Below are positions 30,471 to 39,510 of a stretch of 64,000 nucleotides of DNA, in pieces. Every line of letters starts with the position of its first letter. The first letter of the stretch is position 1. The position numbers and the translations under genes are program-made. The DNA comes from Caldilineaceae bacterium (GTDB lineage: Bacteria; Chloroflexota; Anaerolineae; Caldilineales; Caldilineaceae): positions 1-64,000 of the forward strand of contig JAHBVH010000015.1 in assembly GCA_019637645.1 (NCBI GenBank), given 5' to 3'. A model generated the notes under the pieces. It ran no database searches, had not been told where the DNA came from, and was given only the letters and a program-made list of their open reading frames with translations.

Positions 30471-32288
30471 ATGGAAAACAAAACAAACAAACAAACACAA
30501 CCACAGAACCCTAACCGCCGCCGCTGGTGGACGCGTGGGCTGCTGGCGCTGGCCCTGTTGCTTGGCGCCCTAGTACTGCCCACCAACCCCGTCTATGCTA
30601 TCCGCGCGCCCAGCGCGGGCACGACGGTTTCCGTAGATCGCAATCACGGCTGTGTAGTTACCAGCAGCGGCGGGCTGGTCTGCTGGGGTAATAATGAGTA
30701 CGGGGGGTTTGGCGACCCTAGTCTAGCGTATGGATATTATACGCCGCGGGTGATTCCAGGCGTAAGCGGCATCAAAGCGGTGGCAGTTGGTTATGATCTC
30801 ACTTGCATCCTCGACAACGGTGGCGGCGTCAAATGCACAGGCCGTAACGGCTTCGGCCAACTCGGTGATGGGACGACAACTGGCCGTGCGACCTTCCAGT
30901 ATGTGAACGGATTGAGTAGTGGTGTTGCCAATATCGATGCTAGCAATGGAAAAGTCTGCGTCGTTACAACTAGTGGTGGTGCCAAGTGTTGGGGTGTTAA
31001 TCAACCTACACCGATGGATGTACCAGGGTTGACCAGTGGTGTTGCTGTGATCTCCACGGTGGATGTGGCTACCTGTGTGATCACCACCAGCGGTGCAGCC
31101 AAATGCTGGGGCGACAACACATTTGGTCAGCTCGGTGATGGTACGACCACCAATCGGTCGACACCGGTGGATGTAATAGGCTTGGACAGTGGTGTCACCG
31201 CAATTGCTGTTGGCGCTTTAGCCACCTGCGCGGTGGTCAATGGTGGGGTCAAGTGTTGGGGTTACGGTTTGCAAGGGCAGGTTGGCGATGGGACACAGAC
31301 CAACCGGAGTGTGCCGACGGATGTTCTCGGCTTGAGCAATGGCGTTGTTGATGTGAGCATGGGGACGAGTGCTGCCTGCGCTATCTTGGCTACTGGTCAT
31401 GCGAAATGCTGGGGCAGTGGCGCTTCAGGATACCTTGGCATCGGCTGGGAGGGCTATGCGATTCAGCCCCAGGACGTGCTCATGTTGACTGATGGGCTTG
31501 AGATTGATGGAGGGGTTGACTCTCGTTGTGCGCTTGGACGTAGCGGTGACATCTGGTGTTGGGGGAAAGATCGTAATTTGCATGTACCTATGAAACTCTC
31601 CGACATCAGCGATGGGGCCTTGGTCTCCACTCCCTTGCAGGCCAACAAGAGCAACCCCGTACCCTATCCACCGGTGGCGGGGCAGCCGGTCTCGTACAGC
31701 ATCGTGGTGACCAATACCGGCACGATGAGCATGACCAATGTCGCCGTCACCAATGTGCCGGGGCCAGGGCTGGGCACGATGACCGCCTTCACTAGCAGCC
31801 CGGCCGGGAGCTGCAACACCACGACGCATGTCTGTACGTTGAGCAGTGCCTTAGCGCCGGGGGCGGTGGCCACTTTCAACGCCACTTTTGCGACCCCACC
31901 CACGGCGGGGGTGGTGATCACCAACACCGCCTATGTCAACGCCACTGAGTGGCAACCCAACGTCTATCCGGACAACGACTCGATTGCGGCGCTCACCGTG
32001 GCGGACAGTGCCACCACCAACTTGGCCGTGACCAAGACGGCTAGCACGAATACCGCCGTGCCCGGGGACACAGTTGAATATATGCTCACCGTGACCAACA
32101 ACGGCGGCACGGCCGCCACCAATGTGGAAGCGGTCGATACGCTACCGGCGGGTCTTACCTTTGTCAGCGCTAGCGCGATGAATGGGGGCAGCTGTAGCCA
32201 CGCCGCAGGCGTGGTCACCTGTACGTGGGCCAGCCTTGCCAGCGCTGCTTCCACGACAGCGACGATCGCAGTCACGGTCAATCCGTAG
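30471..32288 (+). CDS. Secreted RCC1-repeat and DUF11 protein
   Basis: Exported protein of 605 residues. A basic, Asn/Gln-rich start and hydrophobic core (LLALALLLGALVLP) end at a VYA cleavage site near residue 43. Seven RCC1-like repeats follow (to about residue 375), each with a Cys about ten residues before a CWG or CTG (for example CVITTSGAAKCWGDN, FGQLGDGTTTNR), predicting a seven-bladed propeller stabilised by disulfides. Then two DUF11 immunoglobulin-like domains: YSIVVTNTGTMSMTNVAV and YMLTVTNNGGTAATNVEAVDTLPAGLTFV. The C-terminus ends in TVNP with no anchor. Probable surface or matrix protein; partner unknown. The ATG follows AACAAGGAATAGATC. Confidence 0.88.
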   Translation: MENKTNKQTQPQNPNRRRWWTRGLLALALLLGALVLPTNPVYAIRAPSAGTTVSVDRNHGCVVTSSGGLVCWGNNEYGGFGDPSLAYGYYTPRVIPGVSGIKAVAVGYDLTCILDNGGGVKCTGRNGFGQLGDGTTTGRATFQYVNGLSSGVANIDASNGKVCVVTTSGGAKCWGVNQPTPMDVPGLTSGVAVISTVDVATCVITTSGAAKCWGDNTFGQLGDGTTTNRSTPVDVIGLDSGVTAIAVGALATCAVVNGGVKCWGYGLQGQVGDGTQTNRSVPTDVLGLSNGVVDVSMGTSAACAILATGHAKCWGSGASGYLGIGWEGYAIQPQDVLMLTDGLEIDGGVDSRCALGRSGDIWCWGKDRNLHVPMKLSDISDGALVSTPLQANKSNPVPYPPVAGQPVSYSIVVTNTGTMSMTNVAVTNVPGPGLGTMTAFTSSPAGSCNTTTHVCTLSSALAPGAVATFNATFATPPTAGVVITNTAYVNATEWQPNVYPDNDSIAALTVADSATTNLAVTKTASTNTAVPGDTVEYMLTVTNNGGTAATNVEAVDTLPAGLTFVSASAMNGGSCSHAAGVVTCTWASLASAASTTATIAVTVNP

Positions 32289-32311
32289 CGAAGACCGGCC
32301 CAGTCGCACCA

Positions 32312-32651
32312 AAGTTGGTAACGCGAGCAAACCTGACAGGTTTACAAAACCTGTCAGGTTCCACAAAGTTGGTAACGCGAGCAAACCTGCCAGGTTTACA
32401 AAACCTGTCAGGTTTCGGTCACACACGGGTGTTGGTAACGCGAGCAAACCTGTCAGGTTTACAAAACCTGTCAGGTTTCGGTCACACACGGGTGTTGGTG
32501 ACGCGAGCAAACCTGTCAGGTTTACAAAACCTGTCAGGTTTCGGTAGCACATGGGGGTTGGTGACGCGAGCAAACCTGCCAGGTTTACAAAACCTGTCAG
32601 GTTTCGGTAGCACACGGGGTTGGTGACGCGAGTAGACCTGACAGGTTTAGA
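32312..32651. repeat. 63-bp tandem array of palindromic repeats
   Basis: Five full palindromes with cores near 32329-32360, 32383-32415, 32446-32478, 32509-32541 and 32572-32604, plus a half copy at 32633-32647. The last four cores are spaced exactly 63 bp. The intervening sequences are nearly the same (TCGGT[C/A][A/G]CAC...GTTGGTGACGCGAGC). Because 63 is a multiple of three, all frames stay open and translate as repeated NLxGLQNLSGF-like peptides; these are not proteins. Confidence 0.9.
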
Positions 32652-32664
32652 GGTAGGTAAGAAA

Positions 32665-33294
32665 ATGTCGGCGTTGTTGGTTGGTGGTACCTATTATCAC
32701 ATCTATAACCGAGGCAACAATCGTGAAAATATTTTTCGCGAAGAGCGCAATTTTCGGTATTTTCTCGAACTCTATGCCAAACATATTCTCCCGGTAGCCG
32801 ATACCTACGCGTACTGTCTATTGCGCAATCACTTTCATTTTCTGGTGCGTATCAAGACAACAGCGGAACGGGAAGCGGAGTGTAATCCAAACCTGACAGG
32901 TCTGTCAGACCTGTCAGGTTTCGCCGCTGACCGTGAGCCTAGCCAGGCTTTTTCCAATTTATTCAACGCCTACACCAAGGCAATCAACAAGGCGTATGGC
33001 CGTGTAGGCGCTCTCTTTCAACGGCCCTTTGGCCGAATTGTGGTGACATCTGATCGGTATTTTCGGCAGCTGGTCGTCTATATTCATCAAAATCCACAAA
33101 AACATGGGTTGGTCGAGGACTTTCGTAGATGGCCGTATTCTTCCTACCCAACACTCCTGTCGCTCCAGAAGACGTTGCTCCATCGCGACGAAGTGTTGAC
33201 CTGGTTCTCGCAGCGCAGCGGCTTTCTCGCCACCCACGAACAGACTGTTGGCAACCATGCCATCGAATTATTAACACCCGATGATGTGGATTGA
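32665..33294 (+). CDS. REP-associated tyrosine transposase (RAYT, Y1/HUH family)
   Basis: Single-strand transposase of 209 residues related to IS200/IS605 TnpA. Seen: N-terminal TYYHIYNRGNNRENIF, the HUH metal motif His56-Phe-His58 in RNHFHFLVRI, and the catalytic tyrosine helix with Tyr139 in VVYIHQNPQKHGLV. These set it among RAYTs, which process palindromic REP sequences without being flanked by IS ends. Here it is surrounded by ten copies of such a repeat. One copy lies inside the gene (residues 76-86, NLTGLSDLSGF), in the loop between the HUH motif and the SQAFSNLFNAYTKAINK helix. ATG at 32665 with AGGTAGG; upstream GTG 32620 falls in the repeat array. Confidence 0.93.
   Translation: MSALLVGGTYYHIYNRGNNRENIFREERNFRYFLELYAKHILPVADTYAYCLLRNHFHFLVRIKTTAEREAECNPNLTGLSDLSGFAADREPSQAFSNLFNAYTKAINKAYGRVGALFQRPFGRIVVTSDRYFRQLVVYIHQNPQKHGLVEDFRRWPYSSYPTLLSLQKTLLHRDEVLTWFSQRSGFLATHEQTVGNHAIELLTPDDVD
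32889..32921. repeat. REP-like repeat inside the RAYT coding sequence
   Basis: AAACCTGACAGGTCTG (first half) and its complementary half up to position 32921, 33 bp in total. It adds 11 codons without breaking the frame. The half-sites match those of the copies downstream of the gene (GACCTGTCAGGTTT). Confidence 0.9.
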
Positions 33295-33299
33295 CGACC

Positions 33300-33332
33300 A
33301 AACCTGACAGGTCTACGAGACCTGTCAGGTTT
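33300..33332. repeat. REP-like repeat, first downstream of the RAYT
   Basis: AAACCTGACAGGTCT, ACG, AGACCTGTCAGGTTT; begins six bases after the transposase stop codon and could act as its 3' hairpin. Confidence 0.88.
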
Positions 33333-33369
33333 CACGAAGTTGGTGATACGGCTAGACCTAACTGCGACC

Positions 33370-33402
33370 AAACCTGACAGGTCTACGAGACCTGTCAGGT
33401 TT
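33370..33402. repeat. REP-like repeat, second downstream of the RAYT
   Basis: Identical core to the 33300 copy, 70 bp further on, including the CGACC left flank and a shared AAGTTGGTGATACGGCTAGACC right flank. Confidence 0.88.
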
Positions 33403-33421
33403 CAAAGTTGGTGATACGGCT

Positions 33422-33454
33422 AGACCTAACAGGTTTACCAAACCTGTCAGGTCT
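33422..33454. repeat. REP-like repeat, third downstream of the RAYT
   Basis: AGACCTAACAGGTTT, ACC, AAACCTGTCAGGTCT; one mismatch in the left arm. It ends 34 bp before the next start codon. Confidence 0.82.
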
Positions 33455-33488
33455 CAGAAATTATTCGAGTGAAACAAGGAGTAAGCAA

Positions 33489-33800
33489 ATGCACAACATT
33501 GGCAGACGTTTGCTGATTATGGGGTTGGCGTTGGCCATCTTGATCCCAGCGCTACGCCTGGCTGATTATACGGTTGGTCATGCCCAGACCGCTGGGGTGG
33601 GCATTGGTACGGATACACCCCATGCTTCGGCAATTGTGGATATTGACTTTACGAACCGGGGGGTCCTTTTCCCCCGCCTAACGACGGGGCAACGGGATGG
33701 CATTAGCGCCCCTGCTACAGGGCTGCTGCTCTATAACACGACGACCAAGGTGCTGCAAGTCTATGATGGCACCGCTTGGCAATCGGCGACCACACCGTAA
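33489..33800 (+). CDS. Small secreted tail-fibre-like protein
   Basis: A 103-residue protein with a signal peptide (RRLLIMGLALAILIPALRL, cleavage near HAQ). The mature part has the motif GVLFPRLTTGQRDGISAPATGLLLYNTT followed by VLQVYDGTAWQ. This stretch is common at the start of fibre-like or surface proteins in Bacteroidota and some Chloroflexota, and was first noted in phage tail fibres. ACAAGGAGTAAGCAA precedes the ATG. Its end is in the same layout as the N-terminus of the following larger gene, so the two are likely duplicates of one module. Confidence 0.7.
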   Translation: MHNIGRRLLIMGLALAILIPALRLADYTVGHAQTAGVGIGTDTPHASAIVDIDFTNRGVLFPRLTTGQRDGISAPATGLLLYNTTTKVLQVYDGTAWQSATTP

Positions 33801-33913
33801 CGACCCATCCTGAAGTGCCAACGTGGACTCCTGCGCAGGGCAAACTGCCTGGGGGCTTCCCCCGTACCTTTCAGGGTAGAAACAAACCTATATGTTTCAA
33901 AAAAGGAACAATC

Positions 33914-35953
33914 ATGATGAAACAGAAATTCTCTTATCTCTTGCTTGCCCTGGTTCTGCTGCTTGTTCTGGTGTTGCCCGCCAGTGCACAGATGGGCATT
34001 GGTACCAATACCCCCGACCCGTCGGCCGCGGTCGATATTGTCTCAACTACCCAAGGCGCGCTGCTGCCCCGGCTGACCACCGCCCAGCGCGATGCGATTG
34101 CCAGCCCCGCCGAAGGGTTGACTATCTATAACACCACCGATAAATGTATCCAAGTGTGGGATGGCAGCGCGTGGGATTGTGCCGTGGGCGGTAGTAGTAC
34201 CGTGGTTGACCCAGTTGAGATTGACGCGACCACGACCCAAGTCTTCGCTGTCGATAATGCTATGTACTTTGGGAGCCTAACCGCGACCCCATACCATAGT
34301 CAGTCAGCCTGGATCGATAATAACACCTTTGCCGTCTTGTCCATCGTATCTTGTACCGTTGCCCTTTGTGGCACCACAGACAAGACGCTCTATATAGTTG
34401 AGATCTTTGATGTCAACTTTGGCTTCGTCCGCTCATTTGAAGTAACCGAATTCCGTGGGTATGCAACTGACCCACAACTTACGGCCCTCCCTAATGGTAA
34501 TTTGGTACTGTCTGCTCAGGGCTGGAATGAGACTAATAGTGCTTGGTCTCTCGGGGTCCTCTGCCCAATCAGCTCTACACAAAGTTGTATAGGCTATACC
34601 GTGGTGGATCCGCAGGGCGCGGTGGTTGTGCCAAGGACTCTACGCGTACCAGTAGCAGGCCAAGGCAATGGGGATGTAAGGGTAGCGGGGCTTGACAACG
34701 GTAACTTTCTGATCACCAGAAATTACTGGGCGTCTGGTTCTGGTTCTTATAATCTTACGATTGAGGTTTTTGCACCCGATGGCACGTCAGTCCGAACGCT
34801 TTCTGTACCGGGGTCAGCTGCAGGGGGCTATACAGCAGCCCCCTCGACCTTTGGCTTTATTGTCGTAATGCCGCCGCCATCTTCTGGTTCATCTGCCCTA
34901 ACTTACCGCGCGTATGACTTTGACGGCAATTTACTGGGGAGTTTGTCGCAAATAGCGGATAGCCCGACGAGTAACTTTTACGCGAATGTCAGTAACTACG
35001 CGGGCCTTCACCCTAGCCTGGTGCGAGGCCAGGGAGATACCTTCTTTCTCATACGAGGCGATAGTGCTGAGCCCCCCATTACTGGCGATCCTTGTGGCGG
35101 TGGTGCCTTGACGTGTCCCCCGGCTATCTTAACATTTGTAGCTGGCACTACCACCATTACGCCAACCATCGAGACGGCTATAGGGACGGTACAGCAGCCA
35201 TGGTTCAACCATAAAGCCGAATCTGTGGGGGGCGTTATCGATGGTAAGCTGCTCTATATCGGTGATACACCGGGGTCCATTACTAGATTCATGCCGGTTG
35301 GTGTTTTTACCGATGGTTCTCCTTTTTTTGCGCAAGAGACGGATGCGTTGCTGACAACCTATAATCCGGCTGGCGGCCAATTTACCACCATACAGAGCCT
35401 TGTCGTGCCGCCAGGCATGCGCCTTGATGCGAGTTACCTCAGCTTCCACAACGCGCCGACTGGTGGCAGTTGGACTTTTGGAACCGATGAGGATAGCATG
35501 CTCCTATCGCCCGATCGCCAGAAAGCACTCATCGAATGGCATGTCGATGGAACGATCTATTCGGTACTTGATGTCTCCGATTTAGCCAACATCAAGCGCT
35601 ATCCTTTTTCGGCATTGAAGAACAACCAGCCCCAATATCTGGGCAAGTATTTTATCATTAGCAGCCCTTTCACCAGCCTCCAGCAGGTACAAGTCTCCAT
35701 TACAGGGGGCCTACAGAGCGGTGATTCCTTCACCTGCGCTTGTTCGCCGACGACCGTGGGCAGCGTCAATATCCCCGGCGGCATTATCCTGAATGCGGCC
35801 AGCCCAGCACCGGTGGCGGATTTTATCACATCGCTCAACGAAGTGCGTTTCAAAACAACCGGTGGCGCTGGCGAGCGCACGATCAGTGTGCAGGCCACCG
35901 ATAGCGCCGGTGTATTGGGCGAGATTGCCACCTTTACGCTCAATGTTCACTAG
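33914..35953 (+). CDS. Large secreted protein with tail-fibre-like N-terminus
   Basis: Exported protein of 679 residues from the ATG at 33914 (AAAAGGAACAATC upstream). Signal peptide FSYLLLALVLLLVLVLPASAQ, then the same module as the previous gene (GALLPRLTTAQRDAIASPAEGLTIYNTT, WDGSAWDC). A long middle region of unknown family has beta-rich segments with LPNGNLVLSAQ and LDNGNFLITRN that suggest propeller blades. The last 90 residues resemble an Ig or cadherin-like fold (RTISVQATDSAGVLGEIATFTLNV). No anchor is visible. Function unknown; likely cell-surface. Confidence 0.78.
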   Translation: MMKQKFSYLLLALVLLLVLVLPASAQMGIGTNTPDPSAAVDIVSTTQGALLPRLTTAQRDAIASPAEGLTIYNTTDKCIQVWDGSAWDCAVGGSSTVVDPVEIDATTTQVFAVDNAMYFGSLTATPYHSQSAWIDNNTFAVLSIVSCTVALCGTTDKTLYIVEIFDVNFGFVRSFEVTEFRGYATDPQLTALPNGNLVLSAQGWNETNSAWSLGVLCPISSTQSCIGYTVVDPQGAVVVPRTLRVPVAGQGNGDVRVAGLDNGNFLITRNYWASGSGSYNLTIEVFAPDGTSVRTLSVPGSAAGGYTAAPSTFGFIVVMPPPSSGSSALTYRAYDFDGNLLGSLSQIADSPTSNFYANVSNYAGLHPSLVRGQGDTFFLIRGDSAEPPITGDPCGGGALTCPPAILTFVAGTTTITPTIETAIGTVQQPWFNHKAESVGGVIDGKLLYIGDTPGSITRFMPVGVFTDGSPFFAQETDALLTTYNPAGGQFTTIQSLVVPPGMRLDASYLSFHNAPTGGSWTFGTDEDSMLLSPDRQKALIEWHVDGTIYSVLDVSDLANIKRYPFSALKNNQPQYLGKYFIISSPFTSLQQVQVSITGGLQSGDSFTCACSPTTVGSVNIPGGIILNAASPAPVADFITSLNEVRFKTTGGAGERTISVQATDSAGVLGEIATFTLNVH

Positions 35954-36015
35954 CCCACTGCCCATCCGTGGGGCCGGTCTTTGCCCAGCCCCACGGTTAG
36001 CCATGAGGAGTCGAT

Positions 36016-38889
36016 ATGCACAGAATCTATAACGCAACCGCGCGGGCAGCCAGGGGCAAATGTTGGGGGTCAGCAGGCCATGGTCGGCTGTTCGTCCTCT
36101 TGCTCTGTAGCCTTGTCTTGCTATTGCCGGTGCGGAGGGCCTTGGCCCAGGATGTCACCAATACGGGGACAGTGCATGTAAACGGCACGACCACCGTTTA
36201 CATGGGCAGCAACTTTACGAATAACACCACCGCTACCGTCACCAACGATGGCAATATCGAGGTGAAAGGCGCGTTTAACTTTCAAAACGGACGAATTACC
36301 GAACCTAACAACGGCCTCGTCATCTTTCTCGATAACGCCACCGCGGTCAGTGCCGCCGATGCCAGCCACGTCGCGGGCACGGTGCGCAAGATCGGCAATG
36401 ATGCCTTTACCTTCCCGACCGGAGATGGGGGGCAATATGGCCCAGTCGGTATGAGCGCCCCGGCAACGGTGACCGCCCAGGTTAATGCCCGCTACCGGCT
36501 GACCAACCCCCAAACTGCGGTGGGCGCTGCGCTCGGGGCTGGCCTTACGGCCCTCAGCACGGTCGAATATTGGGAACTGAGCGGCACGCCCAGCGTCCAA
36601 GTAACCCTCCATTGGGATAGTGGCAGCAATTTGGGCGCGCTTGGCTCCCTGGCCGACCTCCGGGTTGCCGGTTGGAATGGGAGTCAATGGGTCGATCTAG
36701 GTAACAGCGCCACCACCGGCAACATGACCACTGGTACAGTCACTTCCAATGCGGTGACACCCAACAGCTACCAAGCCTATACGATTGGGAGTACTGTTGT
36801 CGCCGCGACTGCGGATCTCATCATCGGCAAGAGCGGCCCAGTCACGGTGACCCAAGGCGCGGACTTCGCCTACCTTCTGACGATCACCAACACTGGGAGT
36901 GTGGCCAGCAGCGGTGTGATTACGGTAGCTAATACCTTGCCCCCTGGCCTCAGCTTTGTCAGTAGTAGCGGTGGCAGCTTCACCTGTGCCGCCAGTGGCC
37001 AAACGGTGACCTGTACCCGCAGCACCTCCTTGGCAGCCAACACCGGTACCGCCCAGATCACCCTCAACGTCAACCCGACCACGGTTGGCGTGAAAGCGAA
37101 TGTGGCCAGTGTGTTAGGCGGTGGTGATAGCACCCCTGCCACTTCCAACATGGTCAACACCACCGTGGCGGCGGCCCCCATTCCTTTCTTGTTGAACACC
37201 GTCGTCGTCCGCAGTGATGGGAACGATCCGCAGCCGGGGGACAACGGTGACGCCCACTGTCTCGTCATTGGGACAGGCAGCGCGCTCCTGAATAAGATCA
37301 AGGTCGGCGCCGCCGAAACCGAAACCGACGCTACCGACAACTTTAGCGCTGCTTGTGTCCACCTCGCGAGTGCGCTACCTAATTTGGTGATCAGCAAGAG
37401 TGCTCCCGTCACCGCAACCCAGGGGGTAAACTTCAATTATACCTTGGCTGTCACCAACACAGGGACGGTACTTACCAGTGGTGTCGTCACGGTAACCGAT
37501 GTGTTGACCAGTGGCTTGAGCTTTGTCGGCGGCAGTGGCGGCGGCTTCATCTGTGTGGCTAGTGGCCAGACGGCAACCTGTACCCGTAGCACATCGATGA
37601 ATATGAATGTCAAATACTCCATCACCTTGGTCGTCAAGCCGTTAACGCCTGGTGCCAAGACCAACCTTGCTAGTGTGGTCGGCGGTGGCGATACGAGTCC
37701 CGCAACCTCGAACACAGTGAACACGACCGTAGTGGGGGTTCCTGACCTGATCACGAGCATCGGTCAGCCAACGCCAAGCTTCACGGTGGGGGTGGCAAGC
37801 AATGTGCCCTTGACGGTGACGAACATTGGCGGTGCGGCGACCACTGGCCCGATCACGGCAACGATGACCTTGCCCGCTGGCATGAGTGCGCCAGCCAGCT
37901 TTAGCAACAATGGCTGGAGTTGTACCACCAGTGGACAAACCGTGAGCTGTAGCACCGCGGGGCCGTTGGCTCCTAACGGCGGCAGCAGCACGGTGCAAGT
38001 GCCGGTGACGCCGGATGCTAGCACGGTAGGGACAACACCGACCTTCACGGGGACTTCGGGCACGGCTGGGGAGACCAACACCGCCAACAACCCCGCTACC
38101 CCCATGACGCCAACCGTTCCGGTGGCTGGTGCAACGAACCAGCTCATCATTCCGGTTAAAGCCATACTGGGTGGTGCTTATAATAGTGCTACGAGCCTCA
38201 TGCGCACGAATCTACGCAGCCTGCCGGACTTCCCGCTGGTCAGCCCTTATGGCGATGGTGCCACCATCACCGACCGTAATGTGCTCACGGCGAACCAGAT
38301 TGTCGATTGGGTGTTGGTCGAGCTGCGCAGCAGTGTGATCTCGTCCACCGTCGTCGTGACCCAAGCAGGTCTGTTGCAAGCCGATGGCGACCTCGTTGGC
38401 ATCGATGGGGTTTCTACCTTCACGATTGCTGGCGTGACACCTGGCAACTACTATCTTGCCTTACATCACCGGAATCACTTGCCGGTGATGACACGGATGC
38501 CGATTAGCGTGAACAACAGCACAGCTTTGACCGATTTTACCCTGAGTACCACGCCCGTCTACGGCAGCCATGCCCGCATGGCCGATGCGACGACGGGGGT
38601 AGCCATGCTGTGGCCAGGGAATGCTAAACCAGACGACCTGATTACGGCGTCTGGACCAGGAAATGACCGGAGCGCTGTGCTACAGGCTGTCTTTGCCGCT
38701 CCTGGCAATAGCAGCTATGCCGTGAGCTATATTGTGCCTGGCTACCGGGTGACTGACCTTAACCTAGACGGTGTCACCTTGGCAACTGGGCCCAACAATG
38801 ACGATAACGTCATTTTGAATGCGCTCTTCCAGCATCCGCTCAATCCGGAGGCAGCTACCAACTTTATCATCAAGGTGAAGTTGCCCTAG
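36016..38889 (+). CDS. Secreted DUF11 protein with dockerin-like C-terminal domain
   Basis: Exported protein of 957 residues. The signal peptide ends at about residue 44 (RRALA/QD). An N-terminal beta-rich part (GTVHVNGTTTVYMGSNFTNN; FPTGDGGQYGPVGM) is followed by three DUF11-like domains (DFAYLLTITNTGSVASSGVITVAN and close relatives; the third lacks some of the pattern). The last 220 residues match the C-terminal part of the 1363-residue protein: [40 protein letters not shown], then two Asp/Asn loops (GNAKPDDLITASGPGNDRSAVL; DLNLDGVTLATGPNNDDNVIL) like dockerin calcium loops. Tail: FIIKVKLP. GAGGAG precedes the ATG. Confidence 0.85.
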   Translation: MHRIYNATARAARGKCWGSAGHGRLFVLLLCSLVLLLPVRRALAQDVTNTGTVHVNGTTTVYMGSNFTNNTTATVTNDGNIEVKGAFNFQNGRITEPNNGLVIFLDNATAVSAADASHVAGTVRKIGNDAFTFPTGDGGQYGPVGMSAPATVTAQVNARYRLTNPQTAVGAALGAGLTALSTVEYWELSGTPSVQVTLHWDSGSNLGALGSLADLRVAGWNGSQWVDLGNSATTGNMTTGTVTSNAVTPNSYQAYTIGSTVVAATADLIIGKSGPVTVTQGADFAYLLTITNTGSVASSGVITVANTLPPGLSFVSSSGGSFTCAASGQTVTCTRSTSLAANTGTAQITLNVNPTTVGVKANVASVLGGGDSTPATSNMVNTTVAAAPIPFLLNTVVVRSDGNDPQPGDNGDAHCLVIGTGSALLNKIKVGAAETETDATDNFSAACVHLASALPNLVISKSAPVTATQGVNFNYTLAVTNTGTVLTSGVVTVTDVLTSGLSFVGGSGGGFICVASGQTATCTRSTSMNMNVKYSITLVVKPLTPGAKTNLASVVGGGDTSPATSNTVNTTVVGVPDLITSIGQPTPSFTVGVASNVPLTVTNIGGAATTGPITATMTLPAGMSAPASFSNNGWSCTTSGQTVSCSTAGPLAPNGGSSTVQVPVTPDASTVGTTPTFTGTSGTAGETNTANNPATPMTPTVPVAGATNQLIIPVKAILGGAYNSATSLMRTNLRSLPDFPLVSPYGDGATITDRNVLTANQIVDWVLVELRSSVISSTVVVTQAGLLQADGDLVGIDGVSTFTIAGVTPGNYYLALHHRNHLPVMTRMPISVNNSTALTDFTLSTTPVYGSHARMADATTGVAMLWPGNAKPDDLITASGPGNDRSAVLQAVFAAPGNSSYAVSYIVPGYRVTDLNLDGVTLATGPNNDDNVILNALFQHPLNPEAATNFIIKVKLP

Positions 38890-39510
38890 CCCGTCGTCTG
38901 GATCGGTTGGCCTAGCTTGGTTCGGCCCTAGCTGTGCCTTAGAGATTGCTTGAAAAAGGGGTAAGACCCGTTCACACCTGACAGGTTTTCAAAAACCTGT
39001 CAGGTGGATAGGGTACCTTTTCAAACCGGCGCTAAGGAAGCACGAATCTGCTCGGTTGGCGGTTTTTCCGCTCTGCCTGACCAGCCTGAAAACTGTATAG
39101 AAAAGGAGAGGTAGCCTGCGATCACAGGCTACCTCCGGTGGTAGAACTGTTGGGTGAACAATCGTACCGGCCTCCAGTATAGCAGGAATTTTGTGGAATC
39201 GCCAACACACCTTTTCCTGCGCCACGCTAAGCCGGATACCACCTGGAACTCTCCTTTTTTAGAACCCGATTGGTTGCGCACGCACCATCTCTCTGCTTTG
39301 TCATGGCAGCAATGTGTTGTCATGGCCGCGGGGTACGCAGGGCGCGGCCCATCGGGATCTTTCCCTATCCTTTGCTGTAAAACATCGCTGAAGAGACCTT
39401 TTCTGAAAGGGGGATACGTGCGGAAGTAGGAAATTCAGTGACCATCTGTAACTTTTGCTGCAGGACAGAAGCGGCTTACAGCAACCGCAACGTCTAACAA
39501 GGAGAATTTC
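38890..39510. other. Intergenic region upstream of the thrombospondin-type-3 gene
   Basis: No gene seen. Besides the REP-like copy, a perfect 11-bp stem GAGGTAGCCTG (39108-39118) with CAGGCTACCTC (39125-39135) is present without a U-run. The next ATG has an ACAAGGAGAATTTC ribosome site. Confidence 0.5.
38975..39006. repeat. Palindromic REP-like repeat copy
   Basis: CACCTGACAGGTTTT and AAAACCTGTCAGGTG around a short CA centre; 85 bp after the DUF11/dockerin-like gene. Confidence 0.82.

Noticed and set aside
32142..32626. Repeat-rich proteins (NLTGLQNLSGF or NLTGFVNLSGL units) on both strands
   Set aside because: They are translations of the 63-bp palindrome array, open because the unit is a multiple of three; no ribosome site or independent coding signal.
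32312..32651. CRISPR array
   Set aside because: The regular 33+30 bp spacing looks like one, but the intervals are nearly identical to each other, the repeat also occurs singly all over the window, and no cas genes are present.
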